Source: Vesta saturnalis (Eukaryota > Arthropoda > Insecta > Coleoptera > Lampyridae). Taken from it: a stretch of DNA of 64,000 nucleotides. How positions within the stretch are numbered: position 1 is the stretch's first letter; every line of letters starts with the position of its first letter. The position numbers were made by a program, and so were the translations under genes. Shown in pieces: positions 35,150 to 46,167 of the stretch. Under the pieces are notes generated by a model, which saw nothing but the letters and a program-made list of their open reading frames with translations, was not told where the DNA came from and made no database searches. The DNA is taken from positions 762,501 to 826,500 of the forward strand of contig JARFJB010002412.1 in assembly GCA_036346205.1 (NCBI GenBank), read 5' to 3'.

Positions 35150-36049
35150 CACGGAAAAACGAAGTGGAAGAAACATCAGAACGCGCGCCATTTCATACTT
35201 TCGCCCTAAATGAAAAATAAAGAGACTAAATGGATGCAAAATTTCATGCTGAGCATCTTTGAAAATAAAGCGTTTTGAGGTAAATCCGATTTTTTAAAAG
35301 TTATAGGAGGGAAACGACGGAGGAGATCGCCGAGCGGCCGCCATTTCACTTCTTCCACTTCGTTTTCCCGCTTCCATAACTTCAACATCAAAAAATTAAA
35401 AGGCCATTTCAGTGCAAAATTTTATGCCGAACATTTTTTGAAATAAGATTATTTGACATAAAATTCATATTTACGAAGTTATAGCGGAAATGCGTCGACG
35501 GGAACCGCTAAGCGGTCGCCGAGCGGCAATCAGGTTACTCTGATTCCGTCCGGTTTTCCCGCTCCCCTAACTCTTGAATGACAAACCGCAGAGACTATTC
35601 CGATGCAAAATTTTACGTTAAACAATTTTTGAAATAGATCAATATGACGTAAAACTGATGGTTAAAAAGTTATAGGAGAAAAACGACGACGGAGACCGCC
35701 GAGCGGACGCCATTTTACTTCTGCCCCCTGTTTCCCCGCCTCCATAACTTCAAAATTAAAAAATTAAAAACTATTTCAGTGCAAAATTTTACGCTGAACA
35801 ATTTTGAAAATAAGTCTATTTGACGTAAAACCGATATTTAAAAAGTTATAGGAGGTAAGTGGCGACGGGAACCGCCGAGCGGCTGCCATTTTGTTTTTTT
35901 GGCTGTAGCGCCCGTCTGCACGACATGAGAAGTTGTCACCATCGAAAATATATTTCTCCACATCAAAACAAATAGAATGAGCCATCTCCTAAACTTGCTT
36001 CACGAACTAGCCCACGGGAGCGGTTTTTTGTACATCTGAACCCTGACTA
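35150..36049 (-). repeat. Right TIR with five ~178-bp units
   Basis: The inverted unit motif (GCCATTTT or GCCATTTC) recurs near 35187, 35341, 35525, 35709 and 35884. The outer three match the left arm; two more units are present only here. Confidence 0.85.
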
Positions 36050-36126
36050 ATAAGGATTTATAGAAGTTTAAAAATACACTTACCTTGTTCAGTAGAGTTG
36101 CTTTTAACCTCACTTAAAAAATTCAC

Positions 36127-36267
36127 CATGCGCGCGCACGCGTACTAACACAATCACGCACACGCACACGCACAAGCACTCGCACACGCACACACACGCA
36201 CTCGCACACGCACACTCACACGCACACGCACACGAACACGCACACGCACACGCACACGCACACGCAC

Positions 36268-36318
<51 letters not shown>

Positions 36319-36420
36319 CACGCCCGCACTCATGCCCACACCCATGCCAACGCCCACGAGCACGCGCACGAGCACGCGCACACGCACGAGCACTCGCACG
36401 CGCAGGCGCACACGTCCACG
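36127..36420. repeat. (CACACG)n / (CA)n microsatellite, alternating purine-pyrimidine
   Basis: About 290 bp of CACACG, CACG and CGAG units. Long frames on both strands here are repeat artefacts. The sequence is favourable for Z-DNA. Confidence 0.92.
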
Positions 36421-36429
36421 ACCATGCCC

Positions 36430-37734
36430 AAGTCCATACTTTTTTGTTAATTTTATCTTTTCTACTGTGAAATTTTTTGTTGTTAGGCTTCATCTTTTAC
36501 AGCATGTTCCAATTTGGCATTTGCGAAGCGGTTTAATAATAGCTGATATTTTAAAGATTAGATGCCGTAGTTGGCCTTCAAATATGTTTACCTAACGGTT
36601 ATAGCAGGCTGACCTTTGCGTCTTCATATTTCATAAATTTATTTAATAACTTGTTTGCATTTCCATTCGACCACATATGTGTTAACATAAGTTTTAAAAA
36701 AATAAAGTGCAAAAGCCAGAACGCTGTGAAAATAAATATAAAATAAAATGATGCAATGAACAGATACGAAGAAACAAAAGCTATTTTAGAATATTTAGCG
36801 TAAATATATTCAGTACAGGATTATATTATTGGACATCTTTGGTTATATTGTGTGAATTAAGTTGGAAAATTTTATTAAAATTAAATAAATCAAGGTTCCA
36901 TCGACAAACTAAAATGTTTTAAGCAAATTTGTAATTTAAAATATGCTGCAACAAAATATGTCAGACAGCTACTACCTTTTATAAACTTGGAATTTATAAA
37001 CTTTAGAAACTAATACCGTTTTGCATATTCTTAGAAGACATCATTTTTAAGAGTATCTACTAAAAAGTCTTAACAGGTCGTATAAGACAGTATAATATAT
37101 AATTTCGATGTGAAAAATACCTGTATATCTCTAAAACAACTGTATCTCAACGCTACGCTTTGCCTTTAGGCGTAATCAAACAATTGCCACGCTATGTTAA
37201 GTTGAAATAATAAATTAACGTTGGCATTTGTTAGCAATTTTTTTACGAAGCCTACGTTAATAATTCTCGCAAATCGAAAATAAATGACAATTATGTGAAG
37301 TATTGTATTGCCATTCTTGTCATTTTTGCATGTAAATACCTCATCAATATTTTATTATACAAGTTTGGATATTATTCGAAAGATCAGTTAATCATGTTAT
37401 ATATTTAATAAATTGAGATAATATTAAAATGTAATAAATTTGAGCAATAAATAAACATATATTCTGTACATATAATTATTTGCTTAATTTATGATCATGT
37501 ACTATAAATTATTAATGCACTGAAGTGTATCATGTTGTACATTCCATCCAGCGAAGCAAACTGATTAATTATCAGTGAATAGTGGTAGTGAGAAAATTAA
37601 GGTTACTGTTACACCATTGTTAGATCAAAAAAACGTAGAAATTAAAACTGTTTAACTAATTTCATATTAAAACGTTACTGTTTAATTATAACTTAAAATG
37701 TTTACTGAAGCGTTATGTACTATATGTTAACAAA

Positions 37735-37802
<68 letters not shown>

Positions 37803-40320
37803 TTACCCACTTAGTCTACTTTCTTCGATTGCACCTTAAATATTAATTTTACAGGAAAAAGTTAAGTTATATTTTTTGCTCGGTTGCTCCTCGTCAACCT
37901 AAAATTGTTTTTTATTGGTTTTTTATTTAGTTTGCTCTGTACAGTACCATATTCTAGTTTTTAGATGAAACACCCTGTATATTTTAATTTTTTTGTAATC
38001 TACATGTAATCTTAAGATAAGTGGAATTGGTTAAGTACATGTCTCATGCTGTTACATGCCCAAAAAGACAGTTGCGTCAAAAGAGAAGGTTGTGCCGTAA
38101 CAAGAAATAGGGATTAGGCCGGAAGCTCCGTCTGTCGGTTAGGCACTTGGACGCGTGGGCGTGTGGCTGGCGTAGATATACAGAAAGGTTAAAAGGGAAC
38201 CACTTGATTTATGTTTATATCACCCTTAGATCAAGAAAAGGGCTAGGCCGCAGGAAGAGGTACTTTACAGTTAAAATAATACTGGACACTAATATGGATA
38301 GATAAGTGTAGCAGTTGATAAATAATAATAAAAACTAACACAACCATTATCGTAAGTTAGCTATACAGTTTGCGATCAGAATTTAGAAAATTCCAAATCG
38401 GAACTATCTATTTAAACAAACGTAATAGTAACAAACTTACCCTTCTGCATAGTGCTATACGTATAATATAATCCACAACAAAAATCAATAACCATAAAAT
38501 ATTCAAAACCCCAAAAATATCATGCACTACCCGGCATCCAGCGTTACTCCTAGAAATCAAAGACACAACAAATAATCAAAATCAAGTAAGCAATAAACCA
38601 TTGTTCTAAGAAAAGCACTACTTAAAACTGGCTCATCAGTTTTAATTCAAAAAAATATTAATTTTACTCCCGATATAAATAACCAAAATATTACAGCCAG
38701 ATGTCAAACATTGCGTTTTTCTTAAACCCACAATTCAAGTTTAAATTAACAGTACTAAAAAAAAATAAATAGGAAGCATAAATTTTCCACACACCAAACA
38801 GAAAGGATTAGTTTGCTATTATTTCTATAAGCATATATCAAAGAAGTGTTAAGCAAATATGTATAACCCAGTGGCTGAGAGCAGAAATAGTTTTAAGAAA
38901 AAAATGAATAATTTCCTTGCTATGATAGCGTTCGTTGACACATATAGTTTTAGCGTATATAATTATAGTAATAAGTAAGACACACAAACATGCATTAACC
39001 ATTTAACATCTGGAATCTACAAAATATTGATATGATTCACCCTATATAAGCGCTTTCGTTCATAAAAGTACAAATATTAATATGTCATGAAGCACTCTGT
39101 ATAGTCAGCGTAGAATTACGTAAGTGTCAAAGTTCAGATTGTAAACAGATTCAAATCAGTAGGTATAAAGACACAACAGCTGTGTAAAGACACCACAATT
39201 ATTGTGAAAATGTAAAGTTATTAAACATTAATATAGTAAAAGAATGAAACTATATTATCAACTGTAAGCAATGAGCCTTGTGTAAGTATAATTTCGCTAA
39301 AGCTTGACTAAACATTTGAGGTTACAGGTACCTAAGCTCGTTAGATATAATACCATTCAATGTTCCAGTTAAGGTAGTCACACACACACATAAATTTACA
39401 GAACAATGCTAAATTTATAACTGTAAATCGTTATGGTAACGAGCCGCTCTTGAGATATTTAGCAGGTTTATTATAACAAATGTCTACTTAGCGTCATGAA
39501 GGAATAACAATAAAAAAAAACCCACCAGGACGTGAGGTTTGTGTATAATTACTTAACCTGAGAAAGACATAAACCTATTTGTTCTTAGGGAAAGGATGAC
39601 CCGATGTGAAGTAACATCCAGAATGTATCTTCGACTTAGTTATCGGAGACCATTTCCAAATTATATCATAATTCGGAAGAATGTTGACCAGGCATAGGTG
39701 CAGATTGGTCACAGCAGTGTCTTTTCTACACGAAGGACGATAATAGTCAATAGAAAGAAAAACCTGGAGAAACCAGTGTTTTAGATACGAGTTGAGTATG
39801 AAGTATAACGAATGTTAAATCTTCAATGGCAATAGTATACTAATGTTAAGAAAAGTTCTACTCACCTCCTGCCTGGACGTGAAGCTTTTGTTAAAAACTT
39901 TATATCCGTAGAAATGAAAACTAGATTACTTATTAAAAATGTTTTGATAATTAATTTTTATATAAAATGTGCTCCCTTAAAAACCACACGAGGTGCTTCA
40001 AGATTTTTAATTTATGCAGGGTATCACGCTCTAACTGAAAAGCAATGTCCATATAATAAACATAACCATATTCAATTTTACAATACTTGCATATACAGAT
40101 GCACAAGTTTGGTGATGGCATAATCCGAAATCAATTGCTTTTTAAGTATACCGTTACAAAACTAACTTATTTTTACCTTTCACAACTTGGTTTTTGTATG
40201 AATACCATCTAACCGACGTGTTGGTTTTCAAAATCCTATGAAAAAATGAAGCTTGTAAATATCAGGTACATAAAAACCACACTTCCGAAAACAAGTAGAC
40301 TAATATTCAGACAAGACATT
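36430..40320. other. AT-rich, no gene recognised
   Basis: Scattered frames under 70 codons without motifs. An (AT)n tract lies at 37739-37800. ACACCCTGTAT near 37974 resembles a mariner-type terminus, but no partner was found. Confidence 0.45.
37739..37800. repeat. (AT)n microsatellite
   Basis: About 62 bp of pure AT, followed by GGTTACCCAC. No recognisable element lies next to it. Confidence 0.9.
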
Positions 40321-41620
40321 ATTACAGATACTTAAACCAGGAAGCCAAAGATGTGTTCAACTCTTACGTGAAGAACAGTATTCTTCCTTATCAGCATAGT
40401 AGTAAACTATTCTGGCTTCTTGTCAAAATCATATGTCAAAACTTTTATAAGATAGCTTTCCTTTCTCTAACGACTGATAAAGTAACACTATGCACCTTCA
40501 AAACAAGATCAGATCTATTTGCCAAACAATTTTTGGCTAGTTCTATGCGTAATCCGTCTCTCAATGTTCCTCTACCAACGATACCAACTATACTTTATCA
40601 GATAAGAAAAGTTACGTTTAATGTCGGAACAGTTAGGAAGATCTTAACCTTCCTTGGCCCCAAGAATGTTAAAGGTCCTAATGGTGCACGGTATATTGTT
40701 CCCAAAACGTATTCTCTTAAATTAGCCCCGATTCATACAAGCTTCTTTCAAACTACGTACGATAGCACAGTGTACTACCGTATACTACCACTTCATTGAA
40801 AACATGAGTGAAATCCACATACAAAACGGATCCAGAAGGCTGATTACATATCTGTATCTCTACTTTGAATGTTACGACGACAAAGAGGTACATTAACTTT
40901 AACCTCAAGAAATACTTCAAGAATAACTAGATATTGAATCACAGGAACTATGGTTTTCGACAAGGTAAATACAAAGATTCTTACCTATGTTATCCACATC
41001 CGGAACAGTTCTATCGAGTTTTCCGGGGTATTATGCGTTTTTGCCCTAAACATATATTTCGATAAGGTTTTGTACACTTACTTCTTAACAAGCTTCCAGC
41101 CTATGGTCTACCCCTAAAACTATTTGCATGGACCGTAGATTTTTTATCCAATCGAAATATTTGTACCGTACTCGATGAAAATTCCTTTGACGTGCTCAAA
41201 ATTAATGCAGAAGTCTTTCAGGTACGGTAACTACATTATTCCTCCATCACACAGACGACCTACTGTTTCCCACTAACAATCTGATACACAGCTATTCATA
41301 TTGTATTTAACTCCTACCTAAAGAAGTACGGTCACTATTTAGGAATTGGTTAAATTCTAGCTAGCTAGCTTTATCGCATTTACATATGTACATACTGGAC
41401 CTCTTAAGGAACACCGCTAAACCAAGATAATCGTCACGTTAACTCTTCTGTGACAAAACTATAAAACACATTAAACATTGATTTGTTGAATACGTACTTT
41501 CAAGGCTCACTTAGATGTCTACCTAAAGACACGTTTTACAAACTCAAATCTCAAAAATTCGAAATCTTAAAGGGATTGTGTAAGACATAAAATGGAACGT
41601 CTTTTAATTTTCTACACGAT
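40321..41620 (+). pseudogene. Non-LTR retrotransposon RT remnant
   Basis: The frame 40353-40799 contains RSDLFAKQFLASS, then PTIPTILYQIRKV and LAPIHTSFFQTTYDS. This matches the segment between endonuclease and RT and the start of RT in RTE/Jockey-like LINEs. Further decayed blocks follow near 41060-41280: FDKVLYTYFLTSF, GLPLKLFAWTVDFLSNR-like and LHTDDLLFPTNN-like. Then comes a thumb-like stretch. The catalytic FADD box has been lost or scrambled. The endonuclease is absent. The copy is heavily decayed compared with the LINE at 25 kb, so it is older. Confidence 0.7.
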
Positions 41621-41699
41621 CATTCGTATGTTGTTTAATTTCATAAATTTCACAGAGTCGCGACAAAAGGAGGCGGCAGCACTTATTGAAAGTAATTTA

Positions 41700-42620
41700 A
41701 AGTATTTCTCATTTCTTTGGGTATTCTGATAACATCTATACCATCTTTTTAAAGTTTATATTTCGGAATAGTATACATACCAATTTAATACCTGAGGGGT
41801 TCAGTTAAATTCAATTTCTGATGCTTCGTATTCTAATAAAATTGCTTACAAAAGAGAACAAAATGCCCCATTTGGTGAAAGAATAAGCAACCGTTATGTA
41901 TTTTTGAATCTGCAATGATGGTGAATATCTATGTATATTTAAGATAATCACTTGCATATTTCTATCTCGCGTTCAAGCTTAGCCGCGCCCATTTTTCGCC
42001 TTATCCTTATGTCGCACGTCTTCTTTTATCATGTGTCCGGAATTTACACGTCCTATTGTCGCGCGTCTATAATTCTAAGTTGTTTTGTCGTGTATCTTAC
42101 CTGGGCAGTTATTTGAAGTGATTGGCACATACAGTATATGATGGCAGAAAAACCACAGGTTGGAGTTTATAATGATGTTTCTAGCATCAAATCTTGTTAA
42201 CCACGCCAGAAGCCTATAGACCATAAACGTACGAAACTACTTCAAATTAAATAAGAACAAATAACACAAATGTGTTCTACGGTGTTGTCATTTAAAGACG
42301 CCAGAATGATTTGAAATGTACGGAAGATATACTGTACAAATACATTTAGAAATAGCGTTATGACGGCAAAGTACTGAACTAAATATGTATACATTTTTAC
42401 GTATTTTAGAATTTTGACATCAAGTGGTTTTTCAAAAATTTCTGTCTAGAGGTAAGATATGGAAACTATACTCATAATGAACAATCCTGGGTTCCATCGC
42501 AATCGACTGCTACCAACTGTGCTCACAACACCCATACTAAGTAAATTATTAAGGAATGCAATTTGGTGTCCATATGCAAACGCCACTTTGTAAAGTGTAG
42601 CCCAATTGATGGACGAAAAA
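41700..42620. other. AT-rich, no gene recognised
   Basis: No motif-bearing frame. The end of this stretch abuts the left terminus of the Polinton. Confidence 0.45.
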
Positions 42621-42625
42621 ATGAT

Positions 42626-42626
42626 A

Positions 42627-42697
<71 letters not shown>

Positions 42698-42846
42698 GGC
42701 AAGATTGGAGACTATTGGAACAAACCACAAAACCACAATTCAAAGGTCCCACCAGCTCAAGGTTACGAAAAAAAGTAGGTCATGTTTGCACACAACTTTC
42801 CCAAGGTGGCACATTTCTAAGTATACCACACGGTAAGGTGCAATAA
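42626..42846 (+). repeat. Left TIR of the Polinton, with (AT)n 42629-42694
   Basis: AG, then ~65 bp of (AT)n, then GTAGG...AGA, then a ~60-bp stretch missing from the right arm, then the shared CACACAACTTTCCCAAGG block. Confidence 0.7.
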
Positions 42847-42849
42847 CAT

Positions 42850-43684
42850 TCAACACATTCTCAAGACTATTTGTGCAGCCTACCTACTCATATAGATATC
42901 TCACTTTTTGATGCAATTTTTTACACTTTGATACCACACTTAGAACCAAATAAAAAAAGGTAGTGATATGCTAATATATTTATTTGTTGTATGTACAAAT
43001 GTAATCAGTGTATTATTCAGATATATGATTTTCTCTAAGAATAAAACATTTTGATTTAGCACAAGTGCAAAAGGTCATTGCACCTGCGAGGACGTGACGA
43101 AAGTAATTGAGCTCATAGGAGATGCTCCTGTAGCGGAGTGTCAGATGATCGCCATTGGTTTATTCGAACTCCCACATGAAGCATTCAGCCGTATTGTCCT
43201 CTAGAGGACTAGCAGATGTTCATCAGCGGTACATGATGGTATACCATCACAGTATCATTGATATATTTGAGCATATACACCGTGTGGTGTGTATATGTCT
43301 GTCTGTACGTCTGTCCGTCTCTCTGTCTGTATAACTGTCTGTCTGTTTATATGTTTACCTGTCTGTTTGTCTGTTTTTATAGTAGTCGCCTCGCTCAGTC
43401 AGTTAGTGTCGGTCTGTATGGCCTGGGGTCGCACTATTGGAGTCGACGTTTTTCTGGAAATAAATCATAAGTAGAAGGAGAGCTCTATCAGTTACACTTA
43501 CTATGCCTGTCTCGATTACTTGCAAAGACCACTTGTCGAAGAGCTGCATTACGAACTCGGATGAGTTCGTAAAGTCCACCAATCTCTTCGACAGTTTCCA
43601 GTATCATCTTCAGATGTACAATGGCGTGATCATACCCACTTAGTATAGCTAGGCTTATAACACTATGCCAGTCAAGGTATAATG
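42850..43684. other. Polinton left end, non-coding or decayed
   Basis: A 43-codon + frame near 43075-43202 (CEDVTKVIELIGDAPVAECQ) is gene-like but unidentified. A CTGT-rich microsatellite covers 43290-43380. No other gene was recognised. Confidence 0.4.
43290..43380. repeat. (CTGT)n microsatellite, interrupted
   Basis: Repeated TGTC/TGTCTG units with substitutions. Frames across it are artefacts. Confidence 0.85.
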
Positions 43685-44344
43685 TTACAAGCCTAGTGTG
43701 GAATCATAGCTGTAGGCAGGGTCCATGTCAACGTCGGAGTCGTAGTCACCAGTGTTAAGGTAAGCGTTCCCAGCACAGGAAGAACATACTCCCTCAACAC
43801 AGGATGATATGCTGACGAAGTCATTACTATCATCGTTATGTTCGTCTATGTCAATAGGTAGTGGTATGTCCTCGTCACTGATAGTAATGATTTCGGCAAT
43901 GGTCATGTCAAGAAGTACTGTATCAGCATCAGGATTCTAATCTTGTAGAGTCCAGGACTACGGTTGTCAGTTCATAAATTTCGTCGTTGCTGAATTGGGC
44001 GTCCACGATAATGGGAGAGGATGCAGAGGACGGGATATACAGCACCCCAGGGGAAGAGGGCGAGGAATTCTGAGGTGTGGGCGCTGAAGGTAGGTCAACG
44101 TCAATTGGATAGGAAACCTGAGGAGTAGGAGTTGGCAGGATATCGGTGAGAGGAGTTGAGGACGCTAGCGAGATAAAGTTGAAGGAATACAGGAGTTCCT
44201 CAGGCGATGGACAACGGGGGGTAACAGAAACCTGTAAAAAAGGAATAAAACGTTAGAAATGTACCAACCATGGAAAAAAAAATTAAAAACCTAAAATTTG
44301 GTGGTTTTTGCCTGGGGAGATGATGGGGAACTTGCTCTTGAGGT
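43685..44344 (-). pseudogene. Ser/Pro-rich acidic Polinton protein, unidentified
   Basis: On minus, a probable first exon opens MTSRASSPSSPQAKTT at 44344. A good acceptor (TTTTTTACAG) precedes 44232, where a frame with PRCPSPEELLYSFNF and many Ser-Pro pairs runs to about 43929. A one-base shift then leads into the 74-codon acidic frame 43906-43685 (SDEDIPLPIDIDEHNDDSND). Low complexity, Ser/Pro and Asp content suggest a disordered or transactivation-like protein. No family is recognised. It is divergent from the + strand gene starting near 44940, with about 600 bp between them. The SPEELLYSF phrase resembles the SP-C-EF repeats of that neighbour. Confidence 0.4.
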
Positions 44345-44942
44345 CATTGTATGTTCAGTAGTATCAACTGTAGAATCAGTTGTACTGTTTTAGTTTCGTT
44401 AAATATAGGTGTTTCCCCCACTAAAAATAACGTTTTTCACGCATTTTTAGAGGACATTTTTCAAGGTCTGTAATAGTCTTGTAAAAGTTTCAACACTTAC
44501 TTTATGAATCATTTTCAATAAAATCTTTAAGGGACTTGTAAATTGTACAAACGTTATTTTTGCTGTTTTTCATCTTTTTTATATTAATAATAGTAATCAC
44601 TTTTAGATGCTGTAAACCCAAGTGTAGCCGTCACCGTGGTAGAGAATACTACGTCAACCGTAAACAGAGGTATTACTGCACAGATGAGTAATTTAATTTT
44701 GTTTTGCTTTTAGGTAGGTCACGAGCATGCGTGGCTTATGATCGTCCCGTAGCGGTGGGTGGACGAGTTAACATCATAAGCCACTACCGCGCGATGACAC
44801 TCCCCACCTGAGGAGGTTCCTGGGAGAACAACCTCATACGAATCACGCACAGGATGTGATGGAGCTGCTCCAGGAAGGAGGTCCTGCCGGTAACCGGGTG
44901 TAGAGCGAGCAGTATTTCGACCAGGATGACTGTGAAGTAGCG
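44345..44942. promoter_or_regulatory. Divergent intergenic region of two Polinton genes
   Basis: Transcription units point away from this region on both sides, so it probably holds both promoters. A decayed + strand reading near 44705-44790 (RACVAYDRPVAVGGRVNI) may be an additional exon. No TATA box or other element can be assigned with confidence. Confidence 0.35.
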
Positions 44943-45690
44943 TTGAGGTTTTTGGATTCACCACCTCCAGAAGACGATTTGGATGTGGTATTATCACGCA
45001 CGCAGCAGCAGGCAGACGTGGACGAAATACTGCTCACCATACAGCCTGTACGTGAGCCGTATGAGAGGATGCAGTCACCCGTGAGTGAAGATCAGGTAGT
45101 ACTGCATCATGTCTTAAGTCCTGACTGCATTGTAGAGTTTGGGGATGAATGGTCTACACTTGCGGAAGAGCGTTCATCGTCAAGCGCTGTGGCGCACCGG
45201 TGGTGGGGAAAGAGGAATCTCCGATTACTCTGACAACTGCATGCGTTGTACATGAGCAACCGTCCACATCTGCAACATATCCAGAGGGCAGAATAGTAAG
45301 GAATCCATTTGAAGGTTTGCTGAGCCCTACTTCAACCGTAGAATTTATAGAGGAGTGGTCGTACAGTAGTTCTACGGTAGGAGGAGAGGTCAGGGGACCT
45401 ATTTCTGATAGTATCCTGAGCCCTACTTGTATCGAAGAGTTCGCTGAAGAGTGCAGTCTTATGAACTCTTCGATACAAGTGAAGAGAATTGATAATTCAT
45501 CAGAGAGTATCCTCAGTCCTGTGTGTGCTGCTGATTTTATAGGTAAAGATGGTCGCTAAATGAGGAGTCCTGCAACACCCATACAAAACTTACCTGCGCA
45601 ATCACCCGTGAGGAATATAGTGGAAAATGCAGTATCTTCTCCCCAGAGTATATTGAGCCCTACATGTGCTGCGGAGTTTCTGGAAAACAG
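44943..45690 (+). pseudogene. LSP-(T/V/D)C-xxEF repeat protein, upstream of PolB
   Basis: Five copies of a short motif occur in shifting frames: VLSPDCIVEFGDEWS (45112), LLSPTSTVEFIEEWS (45318), ILSPTCIEEFAEECS (45412), ILSPVCAADF (45506) and ILSPTCAAEFLE (45648). Linkers of 20-45 residues are Ser/Glu-rich. Frames break near 45190 and stop once at 45557. The coding ends at GGAAAACAG/GTGAGG, a strong splice donor (45690), so it may be spliced to the polymerase exon beginning near 46100. That would make it the polymerase's N-terminal region, perhaps the primer terminal protein (inference). No known family is recognised. The codon pattern and motif conservation argue for selection on protein sequence before decay. 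Confidence 0.5.
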
Positions 45691-46100
45691 GTGAGGGTAA
45701 TAACTTGCTTACATCCCAAACCACATGGCAGGGTGAGATACAATGCTGGGTAGAATATGTATGCTCAGCAACACTCTATCCAGACTATCATCATTATTGT
45801 TTCCTTACCCGTACAGTACTCTGCCCCTCAACCTGATATATCCTTCATACATATTATCATATTCCTGGCGATATGTTACGTTGCGTCCTCGTTCGCATCG
45901 CTGGATATAACTTATTTTCTTAACAGTTGTAATACATGATAGTAATGCTGCAAACTAATAATGAGCAATAAACAGTTAAAAAAGGAATTATAACAAAACA
46001 CGTAACTCTATCCGTTCACTTATACATTCTTTATACATTCTCTCTGTTACAAATCGCAATAAAACGTTTCATGTGAATGTCTGAAGAAATTATCAAGAAA
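45691..46100. other. Probable intron between repeat protein and PolB
   Basis: It begins GTGAGG and lacks gene-like frames. The acceptor is not clear; a candidate lies before the exon near 46100. Confidence 0.35.
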
Positions 46101-46167
46101 AGACACTCTACTGCGACATCCAAAAACTGCGTATTGGATAAGTATTCCAACTACCCCACCTTTAGAG

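Larger units (their letters stand above)
29165..36049. mobile_element. 6.9-kb DNA element with TIRs made of ~178-bp tandem units
   Basis: Outer ends TAGTCCGGGTTCAGGTGTAC (left) and the inverted TAGTCAGGGTTCAGATGTAC (right) match with two mismatches. Homology then runs inward for more than 600 bp, including GGGCTAGTTCGTGAAGC. The arms consist of repeated units containing AAAATGGCGGCCGCTCGGCG, TATAACTT and TTTTACGTCAAAT. One long decayed + strand gene fills the interior. A 2-bp TA or a short AT-rich target duplication is possible, but the flanks are too AT-rich to decide. The superfamily is not identified. Confidence 0.8.

Noticed and set aside
36110..36493. 127-codon Ala-Cys-rich minus frame
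   Set aside because: Translation of the CACACG microsatellite.
37974..37984. ACACCCTGTAT as a mariner terminus
   Set aside because: No inverted partner or transposase could be found, so it may be a chance match.
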